From NCBI RefSeq assembly GCF_001650405.1, contig NZ_LWCU01000015.1:1-64000 (forward strand): DNA of 64,000 nucleotides. The letters are read 5' to 3'. Below, piece by piece: positions 52,979-61,437 of the stretch. The notes beneath the pieces are model-generated. The model worked only from the letters and a program-made list of their open reading frames with translations. It was not told the origin of the DNA and did not search any database. This DNA is from Microbacterium sp. H83. GTDB taxonomy: Bacteria > Actinomycetota > Actinomycetes > Actinomycetales > Microbacteriaceae. The number at the start of each line of letters is the position of its first letter. Position 1 is the first letter of the stretch. The translations under genes and the position numbers were made by a program.

Positions 52979-55705
52979 GTGACTGTGCACGACCAGGATC
53001 CGTACTCCCAGGGCCCCCTCGACAGCGATCCGGAAGAGACGGGCGAGTGGCAGCAGTCGCTCGACGAGCTCGTCGACGCGAAGGGGCACGGCCGTGGTCG
53101 CGAGATCATGCTCAGCCTGCTCAAGCGCTCCAAGGAGCTGCACCTGAACGTCCCGATGGTCCCGACCACGGACTACATCAACACCATCGCGCCCGAGAAC
53201 GAGCCCGAGTTCCCCGGCGACGAGGAGGTCGAGCGCCGCTACCGCGCATGGATCCGGTGGAACGCCGCGATCACCGTGCATCGCGCGCAGCGCCCCGGCA
53301 TCGGCGTCGGCGGCCACATCTCCACCTACGCGTCCTCCGCGGCGCTGTACGAGGTCGGTTTCAACCACTTCTTCAAGGGCGCCGACCACGCCGGCGGCGG
53401 CGACCAGATCTTCATCCAGGGCCACGCCTCCCCCGGAACCTACGCGCGCTCCTTCCTCGAGGGCCGCCTGAGCGAGGACCAGCTCGACGGCTTCCGCCAG
53501 GAGAAGTCGCACGCCCCCCACGGCATCCCGTCCTACCCGCACCCGCGCCTGATGCCGGAGTACTGGCAGTTCCCGACCGTGTCGATGGGCCTCGGCCCGA
53601 TCAACGCGATCTACCAGGCGATGTCGAACAAGTACCTCGAGCACCGCGGCATCAAGGACACCTCGCAGTCCCACGTCTGGGCCTTCCTCGGCGACGGCGA
53701 GATGGACGAGGTCGAGAGCCGCGGCCAGCTCCAGGTCGCGGCCAACGAGGGCCTCGACAACCTGACCTTCGTCGTCAACTGCAACCTGCAGCGCCTCGAC
53801 GGCCCGGTCCGCGGCAACGGGAAGATCGTGCAGGAGCTCGAATCCTTCTTCCGCGGCGCCGGCTGGAACGTCATCAAGGTCGTCTGGGGCCGCGAGTGGG
53901 ACGACCTGCTCGCCCGCGACACCGAGGGCGCGCTGCTGAACCTCATGAACGTCACCCCCGACGGCGACTACCAGACCTACAAGGCGGAGTCGGGCGCGTA
54001 CGTCCGCGAGCACTTCTTCGGCCGCGACGAGCGGACCGCCGCCCTCGTCAAGGACTACTCCGACGACGACATCTGGAACCTCAAGCGCGGCGGCCACGAC
54101 TACCGCAAGGTCTACGCCGCGTTCAAGGCCGCGACCGAGCACAAGGGCAAGCCCACCGTCATCCTCGCGAAGACGGTCAAGGGCTACGGCCTCGGCCCGC
54201 AGTTCGAGGGTCGCAATGCCACGCACCAGATGAAGAAGATGACTCTGGACAACCTCAAGACGTTCCGCGACGCGATGCACATCCCGATCAGCGACGCGCA
54301 GCTCGAGGAGAACCCGTACCTCCCGCCGTACTACAACCCCGGCGCGCAGGACGAGACGATCCAGTACATGCTCGAGCGCCGCAAGGCCCTCGGCGGCTAC
54401 CTCCCCGAGCGCCGCTCCACGCACGTCGGGCTGTCCCTCCCGGACGACTCCGCGTACGCGCTGCCCAAGAAGGGCTCCGGCACGCAGGAGATCGCCACCA
54501 CGATGGCGTTCGTCCGCCTGCTGAAGGACCTGCTGCGCTCGAAGGACTTCGGTCACCGCATCGTGCCGATCATCCCCGACGAGGCACGCACGTTCGGCAT
54601 GGACGCGTACTTCCCGACGGCGAAGATCTACAACCCGAACGGCCAGCATTACACGTCGGTCGACCGTGAGCTGCTCCTCGCGTACAAGGAGAGCCCGCAG
54701 GGCCAGATCGTGCACGTGGGCATCAACGAGGCGGGCGCCCTCGCGGCGTTCACCGCGGCCGGCACGTCGTACGCCACGCACGGCGAGCCGCTGATCCCGA
54801 TCTACCTCTTCTACTCGATGTTCGGCTTCCAGCGCACGGGCGACGCCCAGTGGGCGGCGGGCGACCAGATGGCGCGCGGATTCATCATCGGCGCCACCGC
54901 TGGCCGCACCACCCTCACGGGTGAGGGCCTGCAGCACGCCGACGGCCACTCGCACCTGCTCGCGGCGACCAACCCCGCCACGGTCTCGTACGACCCCGCC
55001 TACGGATACGAGATCGCGCACATCATGCGATCGGGTCTCGAGCGCATGTACGGCGGCGACCACGAGGACCCGAACGTCATGTACTACCTCACGGTGTACA
55101 ACGAGCCGCTCGTGCAGCCCGCCGAGCCGGCGGACGTGGACGTCGACGGCATCGTGCGCGGCATCCACCGCGTCTCGGTCGGCGAGGGCGAGGGCCACCG
55201 CGCTCAGCTGTTCGCCTCGGGTGTCGGACTCCCCTGGGCCCTCGAGGCGCAGGAGCTGCTGAAGAACGACTGGGGCGTGATCGCCGACGTGTGGTCCGTC
55301 ACCTCGTGGACCGAGCTGCGCCGCGACGGTCTCGCCGCCGACGAGCACAACTTCCTGCACCCCGAGGAGGAGCCGCGCACGGCCTACCTCACCCAGAAGC
55401 TGCAGGGCGCGGAGGGTCCGGTCGTCGCGGTCAGCGACTTCATGCACGCGGTGCAGGACCAGATCCGCCCCTGGGTGCCGAACCGCTTCGCCACGCTCGG
55501 CGCCGACGGCTTCGGCTTCTCGGACACCCGTGCCGCGGCTCGCCGCTTCTTCAAGATCGACGGACCGTCGATCGTCGTCCGCACGCTGCAGTCGCTCGCC
55601 GAGGAGGGCAAGGTCGACCGCTCGCTCGCCGCGCAGGCCATCCAGAAGTACAGCCTGCACGACGTGAACGCGGGCACCAGCGGCAACGCGGGCGGCGAAA
55701 GCTGA
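52979..55705 (+). CDS. aceE: Pyruvate dehydrogenase E1 component, homodimeric type
   Basis: A 908-residue thiamine diphosphate enzyme that decarboxylates pyruvate and reductively acetylates the E2 lipoyl group, producing acetyl-CoA with E2 and E3. Motifs: [21 protein letters not shown], the ThDP signature [12 protein letters not shown] ... NLTFVVNCN (about 240-270), [41 protein letters not shown] and YYLTVYNEP. Length equals that of E. coli AceE. The start is GTG 52979 with GAAAGG 8-9 nt upstream; the TTG at 52961 contains the Shine-Dalgarno. fasR follows after 7 nt, linking acetyl-CoA supply to fatty acid synthesis. Confidence 0.97.
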   Translation: MTVHDQDPYSQGPLDSDPEETGEWQQSLDELVDAKGHGRGREIMLSLLKRSKELHLNVPMVPTTDYINTIAPENEPEFPGDEEVERRYRAWIRWNAAITVHRAQRPGIGVGGHISTYASSAALYEVGFNHFFKGADHAGGGDQIFIQGHASPGTYARSFLEGRLSEDQLDGFRQEKSHAPHGIPSYPHPRLMPEYWQFPTVSMGLGPINAIYQAMSNKYLEHRGIKDTSQSHVWAFLGDGEMDEVESRGQLQVAANEGLDNLTFVVNCNLQRLDGPVRGNGKIVQELESFFRGAGWNVIKVVWGREWDDLLARDTEGALLNLMNVTPDGDYQTYKAESGAYVREHFFGRDERTAALVKDYSDDDIWNLKRGGHDYRKVYAAFKAATEHKGKPTVILAKTVKGYGLGPQFEGRNATHQMKKMTLDNLKTFRDAMHIPISDAQLEENPYLPPYYNPGAQDETIQYMLERRKALGGYLPERRSTHVGLSLPDDSAYALPKKGSGTQEIATTMAFVRLLKDLLRSKDFGHRIVPIIPDEARTFGMDAYFPTAKIYNPNGQHYTSVDRELLLAYKESPQGQIVHVGINEAGALAAFTAAGTSYATHGEPLIPIYLFYSMFGFQRTGDAQWAAGDQMARGFIIGATAGRTTLTGEGLQHADGHSHLLAATNPATVSYDPAYGYEIAHIMRSGLERMYGGDHEDPNVMYYLTVYNEPLVQPAEPADVDVDGIVRGIHRVSVGEGEGHRAQLFASGVGLPWALEAQELLKNDWGVIADVWSVTSWTELRRDGLAADEHNFLHPEEEPRTAYLTQKLQGAEGPVVAVSDFMHAVQDQIRPWVPNRFATLGADGFGFSDTRAAARRFFKIDGPSIVVRTLQSLAEEGKVDRSLAAQAIQKYSLHDVNAGTSGNAGGES

Positions 55706-55712
55706 GCCATCG

Positions 55713-56933
55713 GTGACAGGCTCGTCTCCGCGCGGAATGGACAAGGCCGCGACGCTCACCTGGCTGCGCCGGATCTCCGGTGACATCGCCTCGGTGACCA
55801 TCAAGCGCCTGGAGGACACTCTCCCCTGGTACGCCGACATGCCACCAGCCCGCCGCTCCGCGGTCGGGCTGGTGGCTCAGGCCGGCATCACCTCGTTCAT
55901 CCAGTGGTACGAGGACCCCACGTCGACCCCCTGGATCGCCGCGGACATCTTCGCGGCGGCTCCGCGTGAGCTGCTGCGCAGCGTCAGCCTGCAGCAGACG
56001 CTCCAGCTGATCCGGGTCACCGTCGAGGTCACCGAGGAGCGCGTCGCGGGCCGGGGTGACGACCTCCGCGAGGCGATCCTCCTGTATTCGCGCGACGTCG
56101 CCTTCGCCGCGGCCGATGTCTACGCCCGCGCCGCGGAGGCTCGGGGCCTGTGGGACGCCCGCCTCGAGGCTCTCGTCGTCGACTCGATCCTCACGGGCGA
56201 GGCCGACGAGGAGCTGCCCAGCCGCATCGCCGCCCTCGGGTGGCACGGTCACGGCGAGGTCGCGGTGCTGGTCGGCACGACTCCCCCGCAGTTCGACGTC
56301 GACCTCGTCCGTCGCACGGCCCGCAAGCTCTCCGTCGACGTCCTGATCGGCGTCCAGGGCTCGCGCCTCGTCCTCGTGATCGGGCGCGCCCGCGCAGAGG
56401 GCCAGGAGGGCGAGGAGGAGGAGCTGGGCTTCGAGGAGATCGCCTCTCGTCTCGAGCCGTCTTTCGGACCCGGCTACGTCGTCCTCGGCCCCGCGGTCGC
56501 TGCTCTCGTCGACGCGAGCCAGAGCGCGCGCGCCGCCCTCGCCGGATTCGCCGTCGCCCGCGCCTGGCGCAGCGCCCCGCGACCGGTGGATGCCGACGAT
56601 CTGCTGCCTGAGCGCGCACTCGCCGGCGACCCGCTCGCCAAGCAGACCCTGATCGAGCGCATCTACCGTCCCCTGCAGTCGCACTCCACCGATCTCGTGA
56701 CGACGCTGTGGAGCTACCTCGACAACGGCCGCTCGCTCGAGGCGACCGCGCGCGAGCTGTTCGTGCACCCCAACACGGTGCGCTACCGCCTCAAGCGGGT
56801 CAGCGAGGTCATCGGCTGGGATGCCACGGGTCCGCGCGAGGCGCTCATCCTGCAGACCGCGCTCATCCTCGGGTCCATCGGCGCCGCCGAGCAGGTGCGC
56901 CGCCGTCCGCCGCTCCGACGCCCGCAGCGCTGA
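55713..56933 (+). CDS. fasR: FasR-like transcriptional activator of the fatty acid synthase genes (PucR-type HTH)
   Basis: A 406-residue regulator with a long N-terminal sensory region and a C-terminal PucR-type helix-turn-helix: SLEATARELFVHPNTVRYRLKRVSEVIGWDATGPREALILQ (about residues 345-385). It precedes fabD-fabH-acpP-fabF exactly as FasR does in Streptomyces coelicolor, where the protein activates that operon. The start is GTG 55713, 7 nt after aceE, so it is probably co-transcribed with aceE. A CACAAG-N13-CTTGTG repeat in front of fabD is a candidate binding site. Confidence 0.88.
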   Translation: MTGSSPRGMDKAATLTWLRRISGDIASVTIKRLEDTLPWYADMPPARRSAVGLVAQAGITSFIQWYEDPTSTPWIAADIFAAAPRELLRSVSLQQTLQLIRVTVEVTEERVAGRGDDLREAILLYSRDVAFAAADVYARAAEARGLWDARLEALVVDSILTGEADEELPSRIAALGWHGHGEVAVLVGTTPPQFDVDLVRRTARKLSVDVLIGVQGSRLVLVIGRARAEGQEGEEEELGFEEIASRLEPSFGPGYVVLGPAVAALVDASQSARAALAGFAVARAWRSAPRPVDADDLLPERALAGDPLAKQTLIERIYRPLQSHSTDLVTTLWSYLDNGRSLEATARELFVHPNTVRYRLKRVSEVIGWDATGPREALILQTALILGSIGAAEQVRRRPPLRRPQR

Positions 56934-56966
56934 TCGGCGCCGTTCCTCGACGGTCTGTGCGCCACA

Positions 56967-56991
56967 CACAAGGGTTTCTCCGAATCTTGTG
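56967..56991. promoter_or_regulatory. Inverted repeat upstream of fabD, candidate FasR site
   Basis: CACAAG (56967-56972) and CTTGTG (56986-56991), a perfect 6-bp inverted repeat with 13 nt between, in the 104-bp fasR-fabD gap and 46 nt before the fabD GTG. It is the only dyad there. Assignment to FasR is inferred from position. Confidence 0.45.
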
Positions 56992-57037
56992 ATGGATCAT
57001 CCACCGATCTCGGCCGATCGTTGGCAGACTTGGGGAT

Positions 57038-57958
57038 GTGATTGTCGTCGTATGCCCAGGACAGGGCTCGCAGACCCCCGGTTTCCTCTCCCCCTGGCTC
57101 GAGCTGGACGGCGTGGCCGAGAAGCTGGCCGCGTACTCCGAGGCCGCTGAGGTCGACCTCGCGCAGCACGGCACACAGTCGGATGCCGACACCATCCGCG
57201 ACACACGCATCGCGCAGCCGCTGATCGTCGCCGCCTCCCTCGTCGCGTCCGATGCGCTGACCGATCGTGCCGGACGCCGCGCCGACGGCATCGCCGGGCA
57301 CTCCGTCGGCGAGATCGCCGCACTCGTCGAGAGCCGCGTGATCGACGCCGAGACCGGCATGAGGCTCGTCGGCAGCCGCGGTCGCGCGATGGCCGATGCC
57401 GCCGCGCAGACCCCGACCGGGATGAGCGCGGTCCTCGGCGGCGATGAGGACGCCGTCCTGGCCCGGCTCGCCGAGCTCGGCCTCTCCCCCGCGAACTACA
57501 ACGGAGGCGGCCAGCTCGTCGTCGCCGGGGAGCTGCCCGCTCTCGCCACCCTCGCCGAGGAGCCGCTGAAGGGCACCCGCGTGATCCCTCTGCAGGTGGC
57601 GGGCGCCTTCCACACCTCCTTCATGGAGTCCGCCGTCGCCGCTCTCCGCGACGCGGTCTCCTCCGTCACCCCCGCCGATCCCGACATCACGCTGTGGACG
57701 AACCGCGACGGGTCCGTCGTGCAGGGAGGAACGCAGGCGCTCGACTACCTCGTCGATCAGGTCTCGTCACCCGTGCGGTGGGATCTCTGCATGGCGTCGT
57801 TCGCCGAGCAGGGCATCACGGGACTCATCGAGCTCGCCCCCGCCGGCGCGCTGACCGGACTCGCCAAGCGCGGTCTGCGCGGCGTCCCCACGGTCGCCGT
57901 GAAGACCCCCGAAGACCTCGACGCGGCCGTCGCGCTGCTGAACGGAGAAGCCGCATGA
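57038..57958 (+). CDS. fabD: Malonyl-CoA:ACP transacylase FabD
   Basis: A 306-residue enzyme that loads malonate onto ACP. The N-terminal PGQGSQ (7-12), nucleophile elbow GHSVGE with Ser89 (87-92), and the later FHTSFM with the catalytic His match the family. The start is GTG 57038 (VIVVVCPGQGSQ), in a short leader with no strong Shine-Dalgarno. fabH starts inside its stop codon (ATGA overlap). Confidence 0.96.
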   Translation: MIVVVCPGQGSQTPGFLSPWLELDGVAEKLAAYSEAAEVDLAQHGTQSDADTIRDTRIAQPLIVAASLVASDALTDRAGRRADGIAGHSVGEIAALVESRVIDAETGMRLVGSRGRAMADAAAQTPTGMSAVLGGDEDAVLARLAELGLSPANYNGGGQLVVAGELPALATLAEEPLKGTRVIPLQVAGAFHTSFMESAVAALRDAVSSVTPADPDITLWTNRDGSVVQGGTQALDYLVDQVSSPVRWDLCMASFAEQGITGLIELAPAGALTGLAKRGLRGVPTVAVKTPEDLDAAVALLNGEAA

Positions 57959-58956
57959 GCATCACCCTGACCCAGGCGACGGGCCCCGCGTTTACCCGCA
58001 TCTACTCCTACGGCGCCGCCCGGGGCGAGAACGCCGTCCCGAACGACGACCTCATCGGTCCGATCGACTCGAGCGACGAGTGGATCCGTCAGCGCACCGG
58101 CATCATCACCCGGGTGCGCGCGGACCATGGGACCGACGCGATCGACCTCGCGACCGTCGCCGCGAACGAGGCCATCGAGAAGTCCGGCGTCCCGGCCGAC
58201 CAGATCGATCTCGTCATCGTCGCCACGATCAGCAACCCGAAGCAGTCGCCGTCGGTGTCCGCGATCGTGGCCGACCGCGTCGGCGCGAACCCGGCGGCGG
58301 CGTACGACGTGAACGCGGCCTGCGCGGGATACGCATACGCCGTCACCCAGGCGGATGCGCTGATCAAGGCGGGCGCCGCCCGCTATGCGCTCGTGATCGG
58401 CACCGAGAAGCTCTCCGACATCGTCGATCCGGCGGATCGCAGCATCTCGTTCCTGCTCGGCGACGGCGCAGGCGCCGCCCTCATCGGCCCGAGCGACACG
58501 CCGGGCATCGCCCCCGCCGTGTGGGGCTCCGACGGCTCGAAGGCGGATGCCGTCGGCATGAACGGCACGCTCACGGAGTTCCGCGACGGCGAGGTGCCGT
58601 GGCCGACGCTGCGCCAGGAGGGCCAGACGGTGTTCCGGTGGGCGGTGTGGGAGATGGCGAAGGTCGCCCGCGAAGCGCTCGACAAGGCGGGCGTCGAGCC
58701 GGCCGACATCGCGGCCTTCATCCCCCACCAGGCCAACATGCGCATCATCGACGAGTTCGCCAAGCAGCTGAAGCTGCCGGAGACCACGGTGATCGCGCGC
58801 GACATCGAGACGACCGGCAACACGTCGGCCGCGTCGATCCCGCTCGCCAGTCACCGTCTGATGGCAGAGCACCCCGAGCTCTCCGGCGGGCTCGCACTGC
58901 AGATCGGCTTCGGCGCCGGCCTCGTGTTCGCCGCCCAGGTCGTCGTCCTCCCCTGA
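57955..58956 (+). CDS. fabH: 3-Oxoacyl-ACP synthase III FabH
   Basis: A 333-residue condensing enzyme that starts chain synthesis from an acyl-CoA (branched primers in most actinobacteria) and malonyl-ACP. The catalytic triad is present: Cys123 in VNAACAGYAYA, His in FIPHQANMRI, Asn in TTGNTSAASIP. The start is ATG 57955, overlapping fabD by 4 nt. The N-terminus has about 12 residues more than E. coli FabH. Confidence 0.96.
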   Translation: MSITLTQATGPAFTRIYSYGAARGENAVPNDDLIGPIDSSDEWIRQRTGIITRVRADHGTDAIDLATVAANEAIEKSGVPADQIDLVIVATISNPKQSPSVSAIVADRVGANPAAAYDVNAACAGYAYAVTQADALIKAGAARYALVIGTEKLSDIVDPADRSISFLLGDGAGAALIGPSDTPGIAPAVWGSDGSKADAVGMNGTLTEFRDGEVPWPTLRQEGQTVFRWAVWEMAKVAREALDKAGVEPADIAAFIPHQANMRIIDEFAKQLKLPETTVIARDIETTGNTSAASIPLASHRLMAEHPELSGGLALQIGFGAGLVFAAQVVVLP

Positions 58957-58974
58957 GAACGCGCCGACCTTCCC

Positions 58975-58980
58975 TAGACT
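58975..58980 (+). promoter_or_regulatory. Possible internal promoter (-10 TAGACT) before acpP
   Basis: TAGACT lies 18 nt after the fabH stop and 45 nt before the acpP ATG. It equals the -10 hexamers at 14108 and 51112. An internal promoter would help supply the large amount of ACP needed. No clear -35 is visible. Confidence 0.45.
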
Positions 58981-59025
58981 GTTCCACGGTTCCGAATACA
59001 ACCCGTAAGAAAGAGGAAGACCACC

Positions 59026-59274
59026 ATGGCTTTCACCAACGATGAGGTCCTCGCGGGCCTCGCAGAGCTCATCACCGACGAGACCGGCATCAACGCCTCC
59101 GAGGTGGCCCTCGAGAAGTCGTTCACCGACGACCTCGACATCGACTCGATCTCCATGATGACGATCGTCGTCAACGCCGAGGAGAAGTTCGGCGTCACCA
59201 TCCCCGACGACGAGGTCAAGAACCTCAAGACCGTCGGCGACGCCGTGAACTTCATCGTCGCAGGCCAGGAGTAA
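59026..59274 (+). CDS. acpP: Acyl carrier protein
   Basis: An 82-residue ACP. Ser41 in DLDIDSISMM carries the phosphopantetheine arm (DSI instead of the usual DSL). The acidic four-helix sequence NDEVLAGLAELITDETGI ... VTIPDDEVKNLKTVGDAVNFI is standard. The start is ATG 59026 with GAGGAAG upstream. A strong hairpin lies between it and fabF. Confidence 0.97.
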   Translation: MAFTNDEVLAGLAELITDETGINASEVALEKSFTDDLDIDSISMMTIVVNAEEKFGVTIPDDEVKNLKTVGDAVNFIVAGQE

Positions 59275-59281
59275 TCCACGC

Positions 59282-59320
59282 GAGGATGCCACCCCCGCCT
59301 CCGCGGGGTGTGGCATCCTC
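59282..59320 (+). terminator. Hairpin between acpP and fabF (terminator or attenuator)
   Basis: GAGGATGCCAC then CCCCGC, loop CTCC, GCGGGG, one unpaired T, then GTGGCATCCTC: a 17-bp stem with one bulge. It starts 8 nt after the acpP stop and is followed by CGCCTTGCCC, without a T-run. It would stabilise the acpP mRNA 3' end or reduce read-through into fabF. Confidence 0.75.
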
Positions 59321-59365
59321 CGCCTTGCCCGCTCTCCGTTCGACCCGCCTGACAAGGAACCACAC

Positions 59366-60604
59366 ATGACCAAGCGCATCGTCGTCACCGGCATCGGCGC
59401 CACGTCCGCCATCGGCGGGACCGCCCCGGAGAACTGGGCGAACCTGCTCGCAGGGATGTCCGGCACCCGGACCCTCGAGCACGACTGGGTGCAGCAGTAC
59501 GAGCTGCCCGTCACCTTCGCGGCCGAGGCGATCGTCCGCCCCGAGGAGGTGCTGCCCCGCCACGAAGCGAAGCGGCTCGACCCCTCCTCGCAGTTCGCGC
59601 TGATCGCCGCCCGCGAGGCCTGGGCCGACGCCGGCTCCCCCGAGGTCGCTCCCGAGCGCCTCGGCGTCGACTTCGCTACCGGCATCGGCGGCCTCTGGAC
59701 CCTCCTCGACGCCTGGGACACCCTGCGCGAGAAGGGCCCGCGCCGGGTGATGCCGCTGACCGTCCCGATGCTGATGCCGAACGCCGCGGCCGGCAACCTG
59801 TCTCTCCAGTTCGAGGCCCGCGCCTACGCGCAGACCGTCGTCAGCGCCTGCGCGTCGAGCACCGAATCGGTCATCCACGCCTTCCACCACCTGCAGGAGG
59901 GGCTCGCCGACGTCGTGATCGCCGGCGGCACCGAATCGGCCATCCACCCGATCACCATGGCCTCCTTCGCCTCGGCTCAGGCGCTCTCGCGCCGCAACGA
60001 CGACCCGGCGACGGCCTCGCGTCCCGGAGCGATCGACCGCGACGGCTTCGTCATGGGCGAAGGCGCGGCAGCCCTCATCCTCGAGACCGAGGAGCACGCG
60101 AAGGCCCGCGGAGCCAAGATCTACGGCTATGTCCTGGGCGGCGGCGTCACCGCCGACGCGTACCACATCACCGGCAACGACCCCGAGGGCAACGGCGCCG
60201 CGCGCGCCGTGACGCAGGCTCTCGCCGAGGCCGGCATCTCGGCCGACCAGGTGACCCACATCAACGCGCACGCCACGTCGACGCCCGTGGGCGACCCCAA
60301 CGAGTACGTCGCGCTGAAGAAGGTCTTCGGCGACCGCATCGACGAGATCCCGGTGTCGGCGACCAAGGCCTCGACGGGGCATCTCCTCGGCGGCACCGGC
60401 GCGCTCGAGGCGATCTTCTCGCTCCTCGCGCTCCGCGACCGCGTGGCCCCGCCGACCATCAACATGACGGAGCCCGACCCTGCCGTGCCGTTCCGCCTCT
60501 CCGGCGAGCCCACGCCGCTGGGCGAGGGTCCGCAGATCGCTATCAGCAACTCGTTCGGCTTCGGCGGTCACAACGCCGTCGCGGTCTTCGCGAGCGCCGA
60601 CTGA
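59366..60604 (+). CDS. fabF: 3-Oxoacyl-ACP synthase II FabF
   Basis: A 412-residue condensing enzyme extending acyl-ACP with malonyl-ACP. Catalytic Cys162 in VVSACASSTES, His in INAHATSTPVGD and His in STGHLLGGTGA, plus the C-terminal SNSFGFGGHNAV. The start is ATG 59366 (GACAAGGAAC upstream). It ends the fab operon; a strong terminator follows. Confidence 0.97.
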   Translation: MTKRIVVTGIGATSAIGGTAPENWANLLAGMSGTRTLEHDWVQQYELPVTFAAEAIVRPEEVLPRHEAKRLDPSSQFALIAAREAWADAGSPEVAPERLGVDFATGIGGLWTLLDAWDTLREKGPRRVMPLTVPMLMPNAAAGNLSLQFEARAYAQTVVSACASSTESVIHAFHHLQEGLADVVIAGGTESAIHPITMASFASAQALSRRNDDPATASRPGAIDRDGFVMGEGAAALILETEEHAKARGAKIYGYVLGGGVTADAYHITGNDPEGNGAARAVTQALAEAGISADQVTHINAHATSTPVGDPNEYVALKKVFGDRIDEIPVSATKASTGHLLGGTGALEAIFSLLALRDRVAPPTINMTEPDPAVPFRLSGEPTPLGEGPQIAISNSFGFGGHNAVAVFASAD

Positions 60605-60632
60605 CCGGCATCCGCGCCCACGGCATCCGCGC

Positions 60633-60668
60633 ACAGAGGGCCCCCGGAGCGATCCGGGGGCCCTCTGT
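60633..60668 (+). terminator. Terminator of the fab operon
   Basis: A perfect 16-bp stem, ACAGAGGGCCCCCGGA / TCCGGGGGCCCTCTGT, with a GCGA tetraloop, 28 nt after the fabF stop. It also faces the 3' end of the convergent YczE-like gene, so it can act both ways; downstream of it is CGTTCGTC. Confidence 0.88.
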
Positions 60669-60682
60669 CGTTCGTCGGCCGG

Positions 60683-61366
60683 TCAGGCGGCGCGGGCGAG
60701 CTGCCGGGAACGCGCGGCGCGCATGCGCGTCGCCCACGGCAGGAACCAGCCGATCAGCGGCCCGACGCCGAAGGCGAAGAGCACGGTGCCGACGCCGACG
60801 GGACCGCCGAGCAGGAAGCCGATGAGCAGGACGCTGCCCTCGAGCAGTGTGCGGACGATCCAGACCCGCCACCCCGTGCGGGCCACGAGGCCCGTCATGA
60901 GGCCGTCGCGCGGGCCGGGACCGAAGTCCGCCGCGATGTACAGACCGGTCGCGAACGACAGCAGGATCAGTCCCGCGACGAACATCGGGGCCCCGATCCA
61001 GATCGACGGCGGCTCGGGGATGACGAGGAGCGCGAGGTCGGCGCTGGGCCCCACCAGCAGGGCGTTGAGCAGCGTGCCGATCCCGACGCGCTGCCGCAGC
61101 GGGATCCACAGGAGCAGCACCACGATCGCGACCAGCACCGTGACCGTTCCGTAGCCGATGCCGCTGCTGCCCGCCACGCCGAGCGCCAGGACGTCCCACG
61201 GCGAGACGCCGATGCCCCCGCGCACCATGAGCCCGAGCGCCACCCCGTACAGGAACAGGCCTCCGAGGAGCTGGACGAGGCGCTCGACGAGGTCCCGACG
61301 GCCGGTCGACGCGATGGGGAGGAAGACGGAACGGAGCTGCATATCTCCATGGTGGACCCGCGTCAT
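60683..61366 (-). CDS. YczE/YitT-type membrane protein
   Basis: A 227-residue polytopic protein: five or six hydrophobic spans, with FLYGVALGLMVRGGIGVSPWDVLALGVA and FGPGPRDGLMTGLVARTG, the paired repeats of the YczE family. The start could be ATG 61366 or ATG 61342 (MQLRSV), which has GGAG very close to it. It is divergent from a MocR regulator, a pairing known for YczE proteins, so it is probably regulated by it. Substrate or function is unknown. Confidence 0.82.
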   Translation of the reverse strand: MTRVHHGDMQLRSVFLPIASTGRRDLVERLVQLLGGLFLYGVALGLMVRGGIGVSPWDVLALGVAGSSGIGYGTVTVLVAIVVLLLWIPLRQRVGIGTLLNALLVGPSADLALLVIPEPPSIWIGAPMFVAGLILLSFATGLYIAADFGPGPRDGLMTGLVARTGWRVWIVRTLLEGSVLLIGFLLGGPVGVGTVLFAFGVGPLIGWFLPWATRMRAARSRQLARAA

Positions 61367-61396
61367 CGCCGCGGAGGAGGGCCACTCGACGAGAAG

Positions 61397-61430
61397 TGGC
61401 CTGCGACATGCAGGCCAGTCTGCGGCATGC
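61397..61430. promoter_or_regulatory. Operator-like repeats in the YczE/MocR divergent region
   Basis: TGGCCTG (61397-61403) and CAGGCCA (61411-61417) form a perfect inverted repeat around CGACATG. In addition CTGCGACATGC (61401-61411) and CTGCGGCATGC (61420-61430) form a direct repeat, 19 bp start to start, about two helix turns. MocR regulators commonly bind direct repeats of this kind near their own promoters. Confidence 0.6.
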
Positions 61431-61437
61431 TGGACAT

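Noticed and set aside
52940..55840. A minus-strand open frame of 966 codons opposite aceE
   Set aside because: Shadow of aceE; Val/Arg/Asp-rich and without any motif.
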